Below are positions 1 through 7,656 of a stretch of 64,000 nucleotides of DNA, piece after piece. Under the pieces are notes generated by a model. The model did no database searches, had not been told where the DNA came from, and saw nothing but the letters and a program-made list of their open reading frames with translations. A program made the translations under genes and the position numbers. The stretch lies in the NCBI RefSeq assembly GCF_019857205.1, contig NZ_JAHWXO010000010.1, forward strand, positions 1 through 64,000, in the 5' to 3' direction. Source of the DNA: Qipengyuania pacifica (GTDB lineage Bacteria > Pseudomonadota > Alphaproteobacteria > Sphingomonadales > Sphingomonadaceae). Each line of letters starts with the position of its first letter. The first letter of the stretch is position 1.

Positions 1-2457
1 GCGGGGGGAGAGATCTATTTCGAGTGCTTCGCGTTCTGCATCGGAGAGATCGGCGAGGCGGCGGTTAAGCATGGCTTCGGCGGTCGAGACGAGTTGCACT
101 ACAACAGCGTTGCCGTCGGCAAGCGCCGTATCAATCGCAGGCAGCAGACTCGGCAGCTTCATCGATAGAAGGAGCTGCGCGAAGAAGCGCTGCTTGGTGC
201 CTTCAAACACCGAAAGCGCAGCCGATTTGGCACCTGAATTCAGGGTATCGCCACTGTCAGTGTCGACGATCCGGGTTGCCTCGAGTGCCTCGCGCAGGTT
301 GGCATGAATGATTGCCCAGGCGCCTGCATAGGCGTCATAAACCGCTACCTGGTCGGGGGTCAGGCAATGCTCGAGAATCTCGTACTCAACTCCGGCGAAT
401 GAAAGTGCCCTCGCCGCGTACAGTCCGAGTGCCTTCAGATCGCGCGCGACCAGTTCCATTGCAGCGATACCGCCATCGCGGATGTCTGCGACGAAGGCTT
501 CACGATTGGCAAAAGCCGTCTCGGGACCCCACAGGCCAAGACGGGTGGCATAGGCGAGATTATTGACGTCGGATGCCCCGGTCGCCGATGCGTAGAGCAC
601 TCGGGCGCGCGGCAACAGATTCTGGATGCGAACACCGGCAATGCCCTGTTCCGATCCTTTGACCTTACCACGTGAGCCCTCCCCGCCTGCGGCGTTGGCC
701 ATCGCATGGGCTTCGTCGAAGACGATGAGCCCGTCGAAGTCCTCCCCTGCCCATTCGAGAATCTGATCGAGCCGGGTCGCGTCGCTTCGACCCGAACGGA
801 GTGTCGGATAAGTCACGAAGAGTATGCCCTCGCGCATCCCGATCGGGACACCGAGCTTCCATTGGCCAAGGGGCTGGACGTCGATGGGAAGGCCGCCGAG
901 CGCGCTCCAGTCGCGGCGGGCATCTTCGAGCAAAGCTTCGTTCTTGGAAATCCAGATGTGGCGCCGTTCGCCCCTCACCCACCGATCGAGGATGACGGAA
1001 GCGACCTGCCGTCCTTTCCCTGCACCAGTTCCGTCACCAAGAAAGTAGCCCATGCGGTAGGCGTGCCCCTCGGCGCTCGCCTTCAAGGCGCAGCCCTTGT
1101 CGTCGGGCTCAAACCGTCCCGGCAGATCGCGGGCATGCGCGCTTGCGGCATAGATCAGGGTCTCGGCCTGCGCAGCGGATAGGGCGCCCCCAGCAATGAG
1201 GCTCGACGGGAGCTGAGGCACCACTTCGGGCACGGGTGCGGTTATCGAACCCATCGCAACGGATTCGACCAGCGGGGTCGGATGCGGGACAGCATCTGCA
1301 ATCGAGATCCGGCTCGGTCGGTAAGGCAAATAATGCCCAACCTGGCTTTCGATCGGCGCAGGTGCTTCGAGCGGAGTAAATTCAAGCGGCAGTATCGACG
1401 CCGCTGCCGCGGCTGGATGGATCTTAAGTGGAACCGGTTTCGTCCTGTTCGCCACCAGTCGAAGCGGCAAGGCTGGCTTGGTGCCGATGCTGGGTTCGGC
1501 GGGCAGGCTTACCCGGTCAGGGAGCATATCGATCAGCAAATGAAGCTCGACAAAGTTTGCCGGCTGGGCGATGATCGGGCTGTTATCATCCTCAGCCTTG
1601 TCGAGAACCACGAGCCGGGTTGAGATAGAGGTGCCCTGCTTGACGAAGCCGCGCTCGATCGTCGCGTTGAGACGCAACGAGACGGGACCGGCGATCCCGA
1701 CAAGAAACTTCGGAAGCTCGAACCATTCGGGCATCACTGCGACCAGGCGTCCACCAGGCAGAAGGCGCTTCCAGGCAGAACGCAAGTGCCGGTCGCCAGT
1801 GCGGCTATCGTGGCCCCTCTCGATACCGTGTGAATAGGGCGGGTTCATCAGCACCACGCTCGGACCCACGTCAGGCGTGAGAAGTTCGTCGATCAGTTCC
1901 CCGTCAAATCCCGTGATTGTCGCCTCCGGAAACACAGTGCCCAGGCATTCGCGGCGCAACGGCGAAATCTCGTTGAGAGCAAGACGCGAAGTTGTCTTTG
2001 CTGCCCATACGCCCAGCATCCCGGTCCCGGCCGACGGCTCGAGAACCAGTTCATTGGCAGAAATCGCGCATGCCTTTGCAGCCATCCAGGCCAGACGGGG
2101 CGGCGTCGCGAATTGTTGCCACTCGATCTGCTCATCGCTCCGGTTGGACTGGGTCGGGACCAGACCTTCAAGGCGCGTGAAAGCCTCATCGGCAAAGCTG
2201 GATGACATTGCAGGTGAGAATTCAGTTGCCTGCGCCAGGAACAACACCTGCGCCAATTCAAGTGCAGCATGGGCATCGCGTATGGACCAGCGTCCTTCGG
2301 CGTCGCTACCGCCGAAGTGATCGGCCATTGTTGCATTCACAGTGAGCCGTGAAATTGCTTGATCTGCAGCGAGCCGCGCGGCCAGCGCCCTCGCGGCTGC
2401 CAGCACTTGCGGCTCGGCGGGATCGGAGAATGCGAAAGCGGTATTTGCGTGTGACAT
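1..2457 (-). CDS. Strawberry-notch-like methylase/helicase, partial (C-terminus beyond left edge)
   Basis: The reading frame is open from an ATG at 2457 to base 1 (819 codons) with no stop, so the gene runs off the window. An N-terminal N6-adenine methyltransferase-like domain carries MNPPYSHG, with NPPY at residues 205-208. It is followed by a helicase/NTPase domain with a Walker A-like GDGTGAGKG from residue 474 and a DEAH box at 581-584. This two-domain layout is that of the large methylase/helicase proteins encoded by ICEs and plasmids. The role is probably DNA modification or processing during transfer, but this is not established. The start is supported by AGGAGG 7 bases upstream. It is likely cotranscribed with the primase-like gene upstream. 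Confidence 0.88.
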   Translation of the reverse strand, partial: MSHANTAFAFSDPAEPQVLAAARALAARLAADQAISRLTVNATMADHFGGSDAEGRWSIRDAHAALELAQVLFLAQATEFSPAMSSSFADEAFTRLEGLVPTQSNRSDEQIEWQQFATPPRLAWMAAKACAISANELVLEPSAGTGMLGVWAAKTTSRLALNEISPLRRECLGTVFPEATITGFDGELIDELLTPDVGPSVVLMNPPYSHGIERGHDSRTGDRHLRSAWKRLLPGGRLVAVMPEWFELPKFLVGIAGPVSLRLNATIERGFVKQGTSISTRLVVLDKAEDDNSPIIAQPANFVELHLLIDMLPDRVSLPAEPSIGTKPALPLRLVANRTKPVPLKIHPAAAAASILPLEFTPLEAPAPIESQVGHYLPYRPSRISIADAVPHPTPLVESVAMGSITAPVPEVVPQLPSSLIAGGALSAAQAETLIYAASAHARDLPGRFEPDDKGCALKASAEGHAYRMGYFLGDGTGAGKGRQVASVILDRWVRGERRHIWISKNEALLEDARRDWSALGGLPIDVQPLGQWKLGVPIGMREGILFVTYPTLRSGRSDATRLDQILEWAGEDFDGLIVFDEAHAMANAAGGEGSRGKVKGSEQGIAGVRIQNLLPRARVLYASATGASDVNNLAYATRLGLWGPETAFANREAFVADIRDGGIAAMELVARDLKALGLYAARALSFAGVEYEILEHCLTPDQVAVYDAYAGAWAIIHANLREALEATRIVDTDSGDTLNSGAKSAALSVFEGTKQRFFAQLLLSMKLPSLLPAIDTALADGNAVVVQLVSTAEAMLNRRLADLSDAEREALEIDLSPR

Positions 2458-2517
2458 GAGAGACCTCCTGAAGAGGCCCTGGGTTTGTCCGGGTGTCCGT
2501 TCGGATGGATCCGCCCG

Positions 2518-2535
2518 GGGGCCTCACAAGGCCCC
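2518..2535 (-). terminator. GC-rich hairpin between the primase-like and methylase/helicase genes
   Basis: GGGGCCT and AGGCCCC form a 7-bp stem with a 4-base loop in the 103-bp gap between the two genes. No T-run follows on the minus strand, so it is more likely a processing or attenuation hairpin than a full terminator. Confidence 0.35.
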
Positions 2536-2560
2536 AAGCCCGCTTTCCTCTCACCGACAT

Positions 2561-3469
2561 TCAGACCGTAGCTCGGACTGAGCGCATGAGCACATCATTC
2601 CAGTCGTCGCCGGTTAGCTCCGGACGCCTGGTGACAATCAGCCGCCCTTCGCAAGCGTAGGCCTCTCGCGCACGCTCTTCAGCAAGGTGCCCGCCCGCAT
2701 CATTGTCGACAAAGAGATACAGCTGGTGCACCGATTCCGGGATTGTGGCCAAGCCGAAGCGTTCGTTTCCTAGCGTCGCCCAGCAGGGAACCTTGAACAT
2801 TTGCATCGCTGAGAGGGCCGTTTCATTTCCCTCTGCGAGGCCAAGGCGTCCCCCATTCGGGTACGCGAAACGCACCGCCCCAGAACCGGGGCTGCCTAAC
2901 GCACGCCTGGGCTGATCGAAAGAAGCCAAGCTGGTTTTGTCGAGGTCAAGGAAGGAGCGGTGCAGCGCCAGAATTCCGGCATCATTGCGCACAGCCGCCA
3001 CCATCGCGGGTAGAAACCGGACAGCACCCTTTGGCCCCAGCGGCATATGCGGGTGGAAACGCAGCTCCGGCGAAGAAATCGTGATGCCTCTGGACACGAG
3101 GTACTTCTCGGCGGGGCTGCCAGCGATGGTCGACGCCTCACGCCAGAGCCTCAGCGCATTGCGATTGGCGATTTCCTCGCGCGGTTCGGCCACGATCGGA
3201 CCACTCGTGCCATCGAACAGGTCCGCAATTCGTATTCCGAGCCCGGCCATGGCTTCTATCACCGCCTCGTTCGTGCAGCCGGCAAAGCAATGAACAAGAA
3301 TTGCGCGCTTGCCGAGTGTGATGCTTAGCGAAGGAGTACGGTCGTCGTGGGCCGGGCAGCAGCACATTCCGCGCGAACGCGACCAGGCACCGCCCAGCTG
3401 CTCGACTATCTTGCGCGCGCGGTTTTCCAGTTGCCCGCCTTGGAATCGGGATGATCGGTGTTGGTGCAT
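2561..3469 (-). CDS. CHC2 zinc-finger / Toprim primase-like protein
   Basis: This 302-residue protein has an N-terminal zinc-ribbon pattern (C38-P-A-H41 and C61-F-A-G-C65, followed by HDDRTPS as in DnaG-type primases). It has a C-terminal Toprim domain (glutamate in LAEGNETA near residue 213 and acidic DND at 255-257). This is the architecture of short plasmid/ICE primase-like proteins of the DUF7146-Toprim group. It probably makes primers for element DNA replication or transfer; that role is inferred. ATG at 3469 is preceded by GGAG. The methylase/helicase gene follows on the same strand after 103 bp. A LexA-type box lies about 80-95 bp upstream. Confidence 0.82.
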   Translation of the reverse strand: MHQHRSSRFQGGQLENRARKIVEQLGGAWSRSRGMCCCPAHDDRTPSLSITLGKRAILVHCFAGCTNEAVIEAMAGLGIRIADLFDGTSGPIVAEPREEIANRNALRLWREASTIAGSPAEKYLVSRGITISSPELRFHPHMPLGPKGAVRFLPAMVAAVRNDAGILALHRSFLDLDKTSLASFDQPRRALGSPGSGAVRFAYPNGGRLGLAEGNETALSAMQMFKVPCWATLGNERFGLATIPESVHQLYLFVDNDAGGHLAEERAREAYACEGRLIVTRRPELTGDDWNDVLMRSVRATV

Positions 3470-3549
3470 GGGGCATCTCCATCGTAACGTGCCTCCACCC
3501 GCGCAGCCTCCGCTCTGCGTCGCTGACGTTTCATTTTCCTACATCAGAT

Positions 3550-3564
3550 GTTCTATATATGTTC
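3550..3564 (+). promoter_or_regulatory. Candidate LexA (SOS) box, GTTC-N7-GTTC
   Basis: GTTCTATATATGTTC matches the alphaproteobacterial LexA consensus exactly. It lies in the 126-bp divergent gap between the primase-like gene (minus) and the transglycosylase gene (plus), 31 bp before the latter's ATG. Eight fixed bases match by chance about twice in 64 kb counting both strands, but a match inside a short divergent promoter of a mobile element is much less expected. LexA control is an inference. Confidence 0.6.
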
Positions 3565-3595
3565 TTTCCCGATTCGACCATTAAAGGATTCGGGA

Positions 3596-4255
3596 ATGAG
3601 ACTGAAATGGGCAGTAGCCGCAGTGGCAACGGCAGGACTTGGGTTCGTCCTCCCCGCTCACGCGCAGGAACTTGAGCCCAATCAGATGACCGTTGCCTCG
3701 GAGTTGACGACCGACGGCTTCCGCGTTGCAGAAGGAACCGATGGCTTCCTTCTCGTCGAACATGGCATTTGGAGAAAGCCTCCAACGGCCTCGTCCGAGC
3801 CGCCGGCTACCGATGCGGGTCGAACCCATCTGCCCTATCGATATCCAAAGCCCCAAGGCAGCGCGCCATCGGGCTTCCGTCGGGCAAGCTACCTTCCTCA
3901 TGTTTACGCTGCTGAGGCTCAATACTCGCTACCAAGCGGCCTTCTCGACGCTCTTGTATGGACGGAATCACGATATAATCCGATGGCCATCAGCAAGGCC
4001 GGGGCCGCAGGCTTGGGGCAATTGATGCCAGGGACAGCGCGGGACCTTGGCGTTTCAAATCGCTCCGATCCCAAGGCAAACATCTTGGGTGCGGCCCGAT
4101 ACCTACGCCAGATGCTGGACAAGTTCGGGGTGGTTCATCTGGCCCTCGCCGCATACAACGCAGGTCCAGGTGCCGTCGAGCGCGCAGGCGGTATTCCTCG
4201 CAATGGCGAGACGCCGGCCTATGTGCGCGAAGTGCTGCGCCATTGGCGTTTTTGA
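3596..4255 (+). CDS. Secreted lytic transglycosylase (SLT/goose-lysozyme fold)
   Basis: This 219-residue protein starts with a Sec signal peptide (about residues 1-23, ending PAHA|QE). It has a C-terminal SLT domain with the catalytic glutamate in WTESRYNP (E124), [10 protein letters not shown], and [11 protein letters not shown] near the end. It cleaves peptidoglycan glycan strands in the periplasm. In ICEs such enzymes (VirB1-like) open the wall for a secretion channel, which fits its location, but no channel genes are visible. The ATG at 3596 is chosen because AAAGGA lies 7 bases upstream and the signal peptide begins there; a longer in-frame start at 3548 would overlap the LexA box. Confidence 0.87.
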   Translation: MRLKWAVAAVATAGLGFVLPAHAQELEPNQMTVASELTTDGFRVAEGTDGFLLVEHGIWRKPPTASSEPPATDAGRTHLPYRYPKPQGSAPSGFRRASYLPHVYAAEAQYSLPSGLLDALVWTESRYNPMAISKAGAAGLGQLMPGTARDLGVSNRSDPKANILGAARYLRQMLDKFGVVHLALAAYNAGPGAVERAGGIPRNGETPAYVREVLRHWRF

Positions 4256-4267
4256 ACGGGGGGTGTT

Positions 4268-4465
4268 GTGAGCGCGGGTCGAATACGCGTCTCGGGAATT
4301 TTAAGCCGCGGTAGACGCGGGATGTTCCTGACCACGACAGACGAAGTCGTCTGGATCATCGAGAGCGAAGAACCCGAATGCGAATTCGTCGGATCAGAGG
4401 TGATTGTCGAGGGGGTTGTCGCAGGTCGAGATCGTTTGCGCGCAGACTGGATTGGACCGGTCTGA
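4268..4465 (+). CDS. Small OB-like protein, possibly DUF5818 family
   Basis: This 65-residue protein reads as alternating short beta strands (RVSGILSRGRRG, VIVEGVVAGRDRL) and ends in DWIGPV. The pattern suggests a small OB-like barrel and resembles the DUF5818 proteins I recall from sphingomonads; the family assignment is from memory. No function is known. It uses a GTG start 12 bases after the transglycosylase stop, behind a G-rich stretch, so the two are probably cotranscribed. It converges with the integrase gene. Confidence 0.6.
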   Translation: MSAGRIRVSGILSRGRRGMFLTTTDEVVWIIESEEPECEFVGSEVIVEGVVAGRDRLRADWIGPV

Positions 4466-4480
4466 TCGAAGCCATAGTTA

Positions 4481-5734
4481 TCAGGCTGCGCGCTTCCCTG
4501 CCTTCTTGATGTCGATCACCTTCCCGCCGCTCAGATAGTCAGCCCAGTCCTGCATCATCCGGCGCCGGGGAGCCAGGTATTCAGCGGCATTATAAGCTCC
4601 ACGCACGTCGTTTTTCTCCGAATGCGCGAGCTGTAGTTCGACCCAATCCTCATGGTATTTCCTGATCCACATGGGCGGCTTACCGAACTCGACCAACTGC
4701 TCATTGGCCCAGGTGCTCGCCAAGCCCCGGAAGCCGTGTACGGTTTGGCGGCTGTGGTATCCGAGGCGATAGAGCGCGTAGATCATTGTGTTCTCTGAAA
4801 GCGGCTTGTTCGGGCCGTTGCCCGGGAAGAGAAACTCGCCAGGCGCTGCTGCTATCATGGATTTCGCGATGTGCGTTGCCTGCTGCGAGAGGGGTACCAA
4901 ATGCTCTCGTCCCATCTTCATTCGCTCGGCTGGTATGCGCCAGACAGGTGATTTGCCGCCCAGGTCTTCAAACTCGGATTTGGCGGCGAAACGCAGTTCC
5001 TTGGTTCGAACCCAAGTCAGGAGCGCAAAGAGAACTGCGTCACGGGTGATCGCGGACCGTCGTTCGCCCTCTTCCTGATAGGCATGCAGCTTCTCGATAA
5101 ATGCGGGCAATTCGCTGAGCGGCAACCGGCTCATATGCTTCACTCTTGGTCGCGGCTTTAGCGCCCCACGCAAATGTGTCGTCGGATCGTTCGACGCCAG
5201 ACCACACGCGATTGCGAACTGGAAGACTTGCCCCACCCCTTGTTTCGCACGCCGGCTGATATCGAGCGCGCCTCTTGCTTCGATCTTGCGGATCATTGCC
5301 AGGACGTCGGGTGCCATGATTTCATTCACGAGTTTTTCGCCGATGACTGGAAAGACGTCCCTTTCCATGCGCGACCAGACGCGTTCGGCGTGCGCGGCAT
5401 TCAACGCGCTCTTTCGATTTTCATGCCAGCGCTTTGCGACCTCGAGGAAGGTGGCTCCTTCCTGCGAGATCACTTCTCCCTTGGATTTCATTGGATCCTT
5501 GCCCTCGGCTAGCAACGCCTTTGCGGCTGTGCGCTTGTCGCGCGCGGCAGCTATCCCGAGATCTGGGTAAGCGCCGAACGAGAGCAACTTCTCCTTGCCC
5601 GCGAAGCGGTACTTCATCCGCCATAACTTTGACCCGTTCGGCTGTACGAACAGGAATAAGCCCTCCCCGTCGGCCATCTTGTAGGCGCGCTCGCGTGGCT
5701 TGGAATTTCGGGCCTGAATCTCCGTGAGAGGCAT
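4481..5734 (-). CDS. int: Tyrosine-type site-specific integrase (P4-like, DUF4102 N-terminus)
   Basis: This 417-residue protein has an N-terminal arm-binding domain (KPRERAYKMADGEGL, then KLWRMKYRF), a core-binding domain, and a catalytic domain with R243 (WVRTKELR), H333-x-x-R336 (HGFRG), H371 (LAHSE) and the tyrosine near 381 (GAYN). It integrates and excises the element at the adjacent tRNA-Met. The ATG at 5734 (MPLTEI) is chosen because family members begin just before the arm domain. The frame stays open upstream to 5908, but that stretch translates the arm-type repeats and the tRNA-proximal DNA. The gene reads away from the tRNA into the element. Confidence 0.92.
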   Translation of the reverse strand: MPLTEIQARNSKPRERAYKMADGEGLFLFVQPNGSKLWRMKYRFAGKEKLLSFGAYPDLGIAAARDKRTAAKALLAEGKDPMKSKGEVISQEGATFLEVAKRWHENRKSALNAAHAERVWSRMERDVFPVIGEKLVNEIMAPDVLAMIRKIEARGALDISRRAKQGVGQVFQFAIACGLASNDPTTHLRGALKPRPRVKHMSRLPLSELPAFIEKLHAYQEEGERRSAITRDAVLFALLTWVRTKELRFAAKSEFEDLGGKSPVWRIPAERMKMGREHLVPLSQQATHIAKSMIAAAPGEFLFPGNGPNKPLSENTMIYALYRLGYHSRQTVHGFRGLASTWANEQLVEFGKPPMWIRKYHEDWVELQLAHSEKNDVRGAYNAAEYLAPRRRMMQDWADYLSGGKVIDIKKAGKRAA

Positions 5735-5788
5735 TGGGGGTATCGCTCCTTTCCGATACTCCGCGAAAATACCCCCAAAATACCCCCA
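5735..5788. repeat. Three 9-bp TGGGGGTAT repeats upstream of the integrase, probable arm-type sites
   Basis: TGGGGGTAT occurs once on the plus strand (5735-5743) and twice on the minus strand (as ATACCCCCA at 5769-5777 and 5780-5788). The latter two are spaced 11 bp apart, one helical turn. Repeats beside an integrase gene at an attachment site usually bind the integrase N-terminal domain or an excisionase. The plus-strand copy abuts the integrase start codon, so binding could also repress the gene. Confidence 0.6.
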
Positions 5789-5891
5789 CACCAAATCTGG
5801 CTGCATGTGGAAGACCATGGGCGCATGCGGACGCGAATCACCCGCAAACCTCTGCTTTTCTTTCGATTCTTGGAAAAATGCGGAAGCTAGT

Positions 5892-5935
5892 GGAAGCTTC
5901 CGGATCAAGGAATGGTAGCGGAGGAGGGACTCGAA
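5892..5935. other. Probable attachment site region (tRNA-Met 3' end and adjoining palindrome)
   Basis: The crossover for P4-type integrases normally falls within the last 15-25 bases of the tRNA gene, here about 5913-5935. Just inside the element lies a perfect 10-bp palindrome, GGAAGCTTCC (5892-5901), preceded by a direct GGAAGCT (5882-5888). The exact core cannot be fixed without the other end of the element. Confidence 0.55.
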
Positions 5936-5989
5936 CCCCCGACACGCGGATTATGATTCCGCTGCTCTAACCACCTGAGCTACTCCGCC
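5913..5989 (-). tRNA. tRNA-Met (CAT)
   Basis: This is a 77-base cloverleaf with acceptor GGCGGAG pairing CTCCGCT, D-arm GCTC..GAGC, anticodon stem GCGGA/TCCGC around loop ATCATAA (anticodon CAT), T-arm with GGTTCGAGTCC, and an encoded CCA. It looks like an elongator Met tRNA; a lysidine-modified Ile tRNA also has CAT, but the body matches elongator Met better. It serves as the insertion site of the element to its left. Confidence 0.95.
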
Positions 5990-6156
5990 CCGAAAGGCAT
6001 GCCGGGGCATTTGCTCGCTCGGCAGGCGGCGCGTTTAGGGCGGTCCGGCCACCGGGTCAACCGCGCAAATGTGCTACATGTGCGATTTCCGGAATGGGCC
6101 TCACGCAAACAATTTATCTTCGGTCACAACGGGCCGGCAAGCCATCTGTTTACCAG

Positions 6157-6687
6157 CTAGAGACGGCCATGTCCGCGGAAGTCGAACCCTTTCACCTTCT
6201 CCCAGGGCCCCCCTCGATACCGGAAGAGGTCAACCCCCGTGAACTGGAATGCTCGGGGCTCGATCGTGCCCGCCAAGGCTGTTTGCAGTGCCTTTGCTTC
6301 CTTGCCGCTGACTTTGTTCTGGATCGTCACATGCAGGCGTGGGCGATGCTGATCCTGTTGCGTCAACAGGCCATGAAAATGGTCGGCAATCAGTTCGCGT
6401 AGTAAAAGCATGTCCGCACTGATCAGTTTGACGGCCGTTCCCCGGCCCAATGACATTATGCCTTCGACATGGCCATCGATGGGCGCAAACTCTGCTGCCA
6501 AGCGCCTGAGATACGTGCACGCTTCCTCTTCGCACATGGCCGGCAAGGCGTGAAACAGCGTGACATGAGCTTCGAGATAATTGCGTTCTGCAGGAAAATG
6601 GGCCTTGCGAAGGGCCGTATATCGGGCGTGCAGATCACGCGGCAGCCGGGCCGTGACAATCAGAGGCGCTTCACCTTCGGTGTTCAC
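6157..6687 (-). CDS. 2'-5' RNA ligase family protein (2H phosphoesterase)
   Basis: This 176-residue protein has the two hallmark HxT motifs, HVTLF and HVTIQ, about 80 residues apart, which form the active site of 2H phosphoesterases. Members ligate or cleave 2'-5' or cyclic phosphodiester bonds in RNA; the bacterial substrate is often unknown. The GTG at 6687 is preferred because it overlaps the stop of mltG (GTGA), giving a translationally coupled pair; an in-frame start at 6720 lies inside mltG. It is the last gene of the acpP-fabF-mltG run. Confidence 0.83.
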   Translation of the reverse strand: MNTEGEAPLIVTARLPRDLHARYTALRKAHFPAERNYLEAHVTLFHALPAMCEEEACTYLRRLAAEFAPIDGHVEGIMSLGRGTAVKLISADMLLLRELIADHFHGLLTQQDQHRPRLHVTIQNKVSGKEAKALQTALAGTIEPRAFQFTGVDLFRYRGGPWEKVKGFDFRGHGRL

Positions 6688-7655
6688 ATTTCCCCACGCT
6701 GGCGGCGGATCTCGAACCACTTGGCGACATTGCGATTGTGCTCGTCCAGCGTCTGGGCGAATGCGTGCCCACCAGTGCCGTCGGCCACCATATAACGCGC
6801 AGACGTCTTTGCCGGATTGAGCACGGCAGCAATGGACTCGCGGCCCGGATTTGTAATCGGCCCCTTCGGCAATCCCACCATCGAATACGTGTTATAGTCG
6901 TTGATGGCGGCAATTTCGGATTGCTTGATCCGTCGGCCCAACGGCCGGCCCTTCGTAATCGGGTAGATGATCGTGGGGTCGGCCTGCAGCAGCATCCCAT
7001 CCTTCACGCGATTGGAGTAGAGGCCGGCGACCATGCGCCGTTCTCTGGCGACGCCGGTTTCTTTCTCGACGATGGAGGCAAGTGTCACGGCTTCCTGAAT
7101 GGTATCGACAGCGATATCGTCGGCGCGCTTGGGCCAGGCTTCGGCGAGATAGTTCTGCATTGCCGCTTGCATACGTGCCAGCACGGCGCCGCGGGATTCG
7201 CCGCGTTCATAGTCGTACGTATCGGGAAGCACCGAGCCTTCGACCGGAACGGGGATCTCACCGGTTAAATTTTCTTCTGCCATCAGCCGGTCGTGAACCA
7301 TGACGGAAGGCAATCCTTCGGGAATCGTAACAAAACGCCTTATCACCTCGCCATGCTGAAATGTATCGAGGATCTTCGAATTGCTGGCGCCTGCGGGCAA
7401 AAGAAATTCGCCGGCCATGATCGGATCGGACGATCCGAAGATCTTGGCGCGTAGCAGGAAGCCGCGAGGGTCGGAGATCAGCCCTTCATCCGCCAACTTG
7501 TCAGCCACGGACGTCAGGCTGGCCCCAGACGGGACGATGAAATTCGTATCATCCTCGACCTGGGCACTGCCCCACCAGCCCGACAGGAACCAGATAGCGC
7601 CAATCGCCAGGACGAGCGCCAATACGCTGGTTAGAAGGCACCCGGCCTTCTTCAC
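6684..7655 (-). CDS. mltG: Endolytic transglycosylase MltG
   Basis: This 323-residue protein has one N-terminal membrane segment (about residues 8-26) and a YceG/MltG domain. Visible family signatures are LASIVEKETG with the catalytic glutamate, YSNRVKDGMLLQADPTIIY, and YNTYSMVGLPKGPITNPG near the C-terminus. It cuts nascent glycan strands in the inner membrane and so limits peptidoglycan length. It starts with GTG one base after the fabF stop, so it is cotranscribed with fatty-acid genes as in many proteobacteria. Confidence 0.95.
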   Translation of the reverse strand: MKKAGCLLTSVLALVLAIGAIWFLSGWWGSAQVEDDTNFIVPSGASLTSVADKLADEGLISDPRGFLLRAKIFGSSDPIMAGEFLLPAGASNSKILDTFQHGEVIRRFVTIPEGLPSVMVHDRLMAEENLTGEIPVPVEGSVLPDTYDYERGESRGAVLARMQAAMQNYLAEAWPKRADDIAVDTIQEAVTLASIVEKETGVARERRMVAGLYSNRVKDGMLLQADPTIIYPITKGRPLGRRIKQSEIAAINDYNTYSMVGLPKGPITNPGRESIAAVLNPAKTSARYMVADGTGGHAFAQTLDEHNRNVAKWFEIRRQRGEM

Positions 7656-7656
7656 G

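Larger units (their letters stand above)
1..5912. mobile_element. End of an integrative element (ICE or genomic island) inserted at tRNA-Met, partial
   Basis: A P4-type tyrosine integrase lies immediately downstream of the 3' end of tRNA-Met, the usual arrangement when an element inserts into a tRNA 3' end. Further into the element are a strawberry-notch-like methylase/helicase, a CHC2-zinc/Toprim primase-like protein and a lytic transglycosylase, all typical of plasmids and ICEs. The genes right of the tRNA are housekeeping. The other end, with the second copy of the tRNA 3' segment, is not in this window. No conjugation genes (relaxase, VirB/Trb) are visible, so ICE versus island cannot be decided here. 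Confidence 0.8.

Noticed and set aside
1893-2336. 147-codon minus-strand frame within the methylase/helicase gene
   Set aside because: It is an alternative frame; the true frame carries NPPY, Walker A and DEAH motifs.
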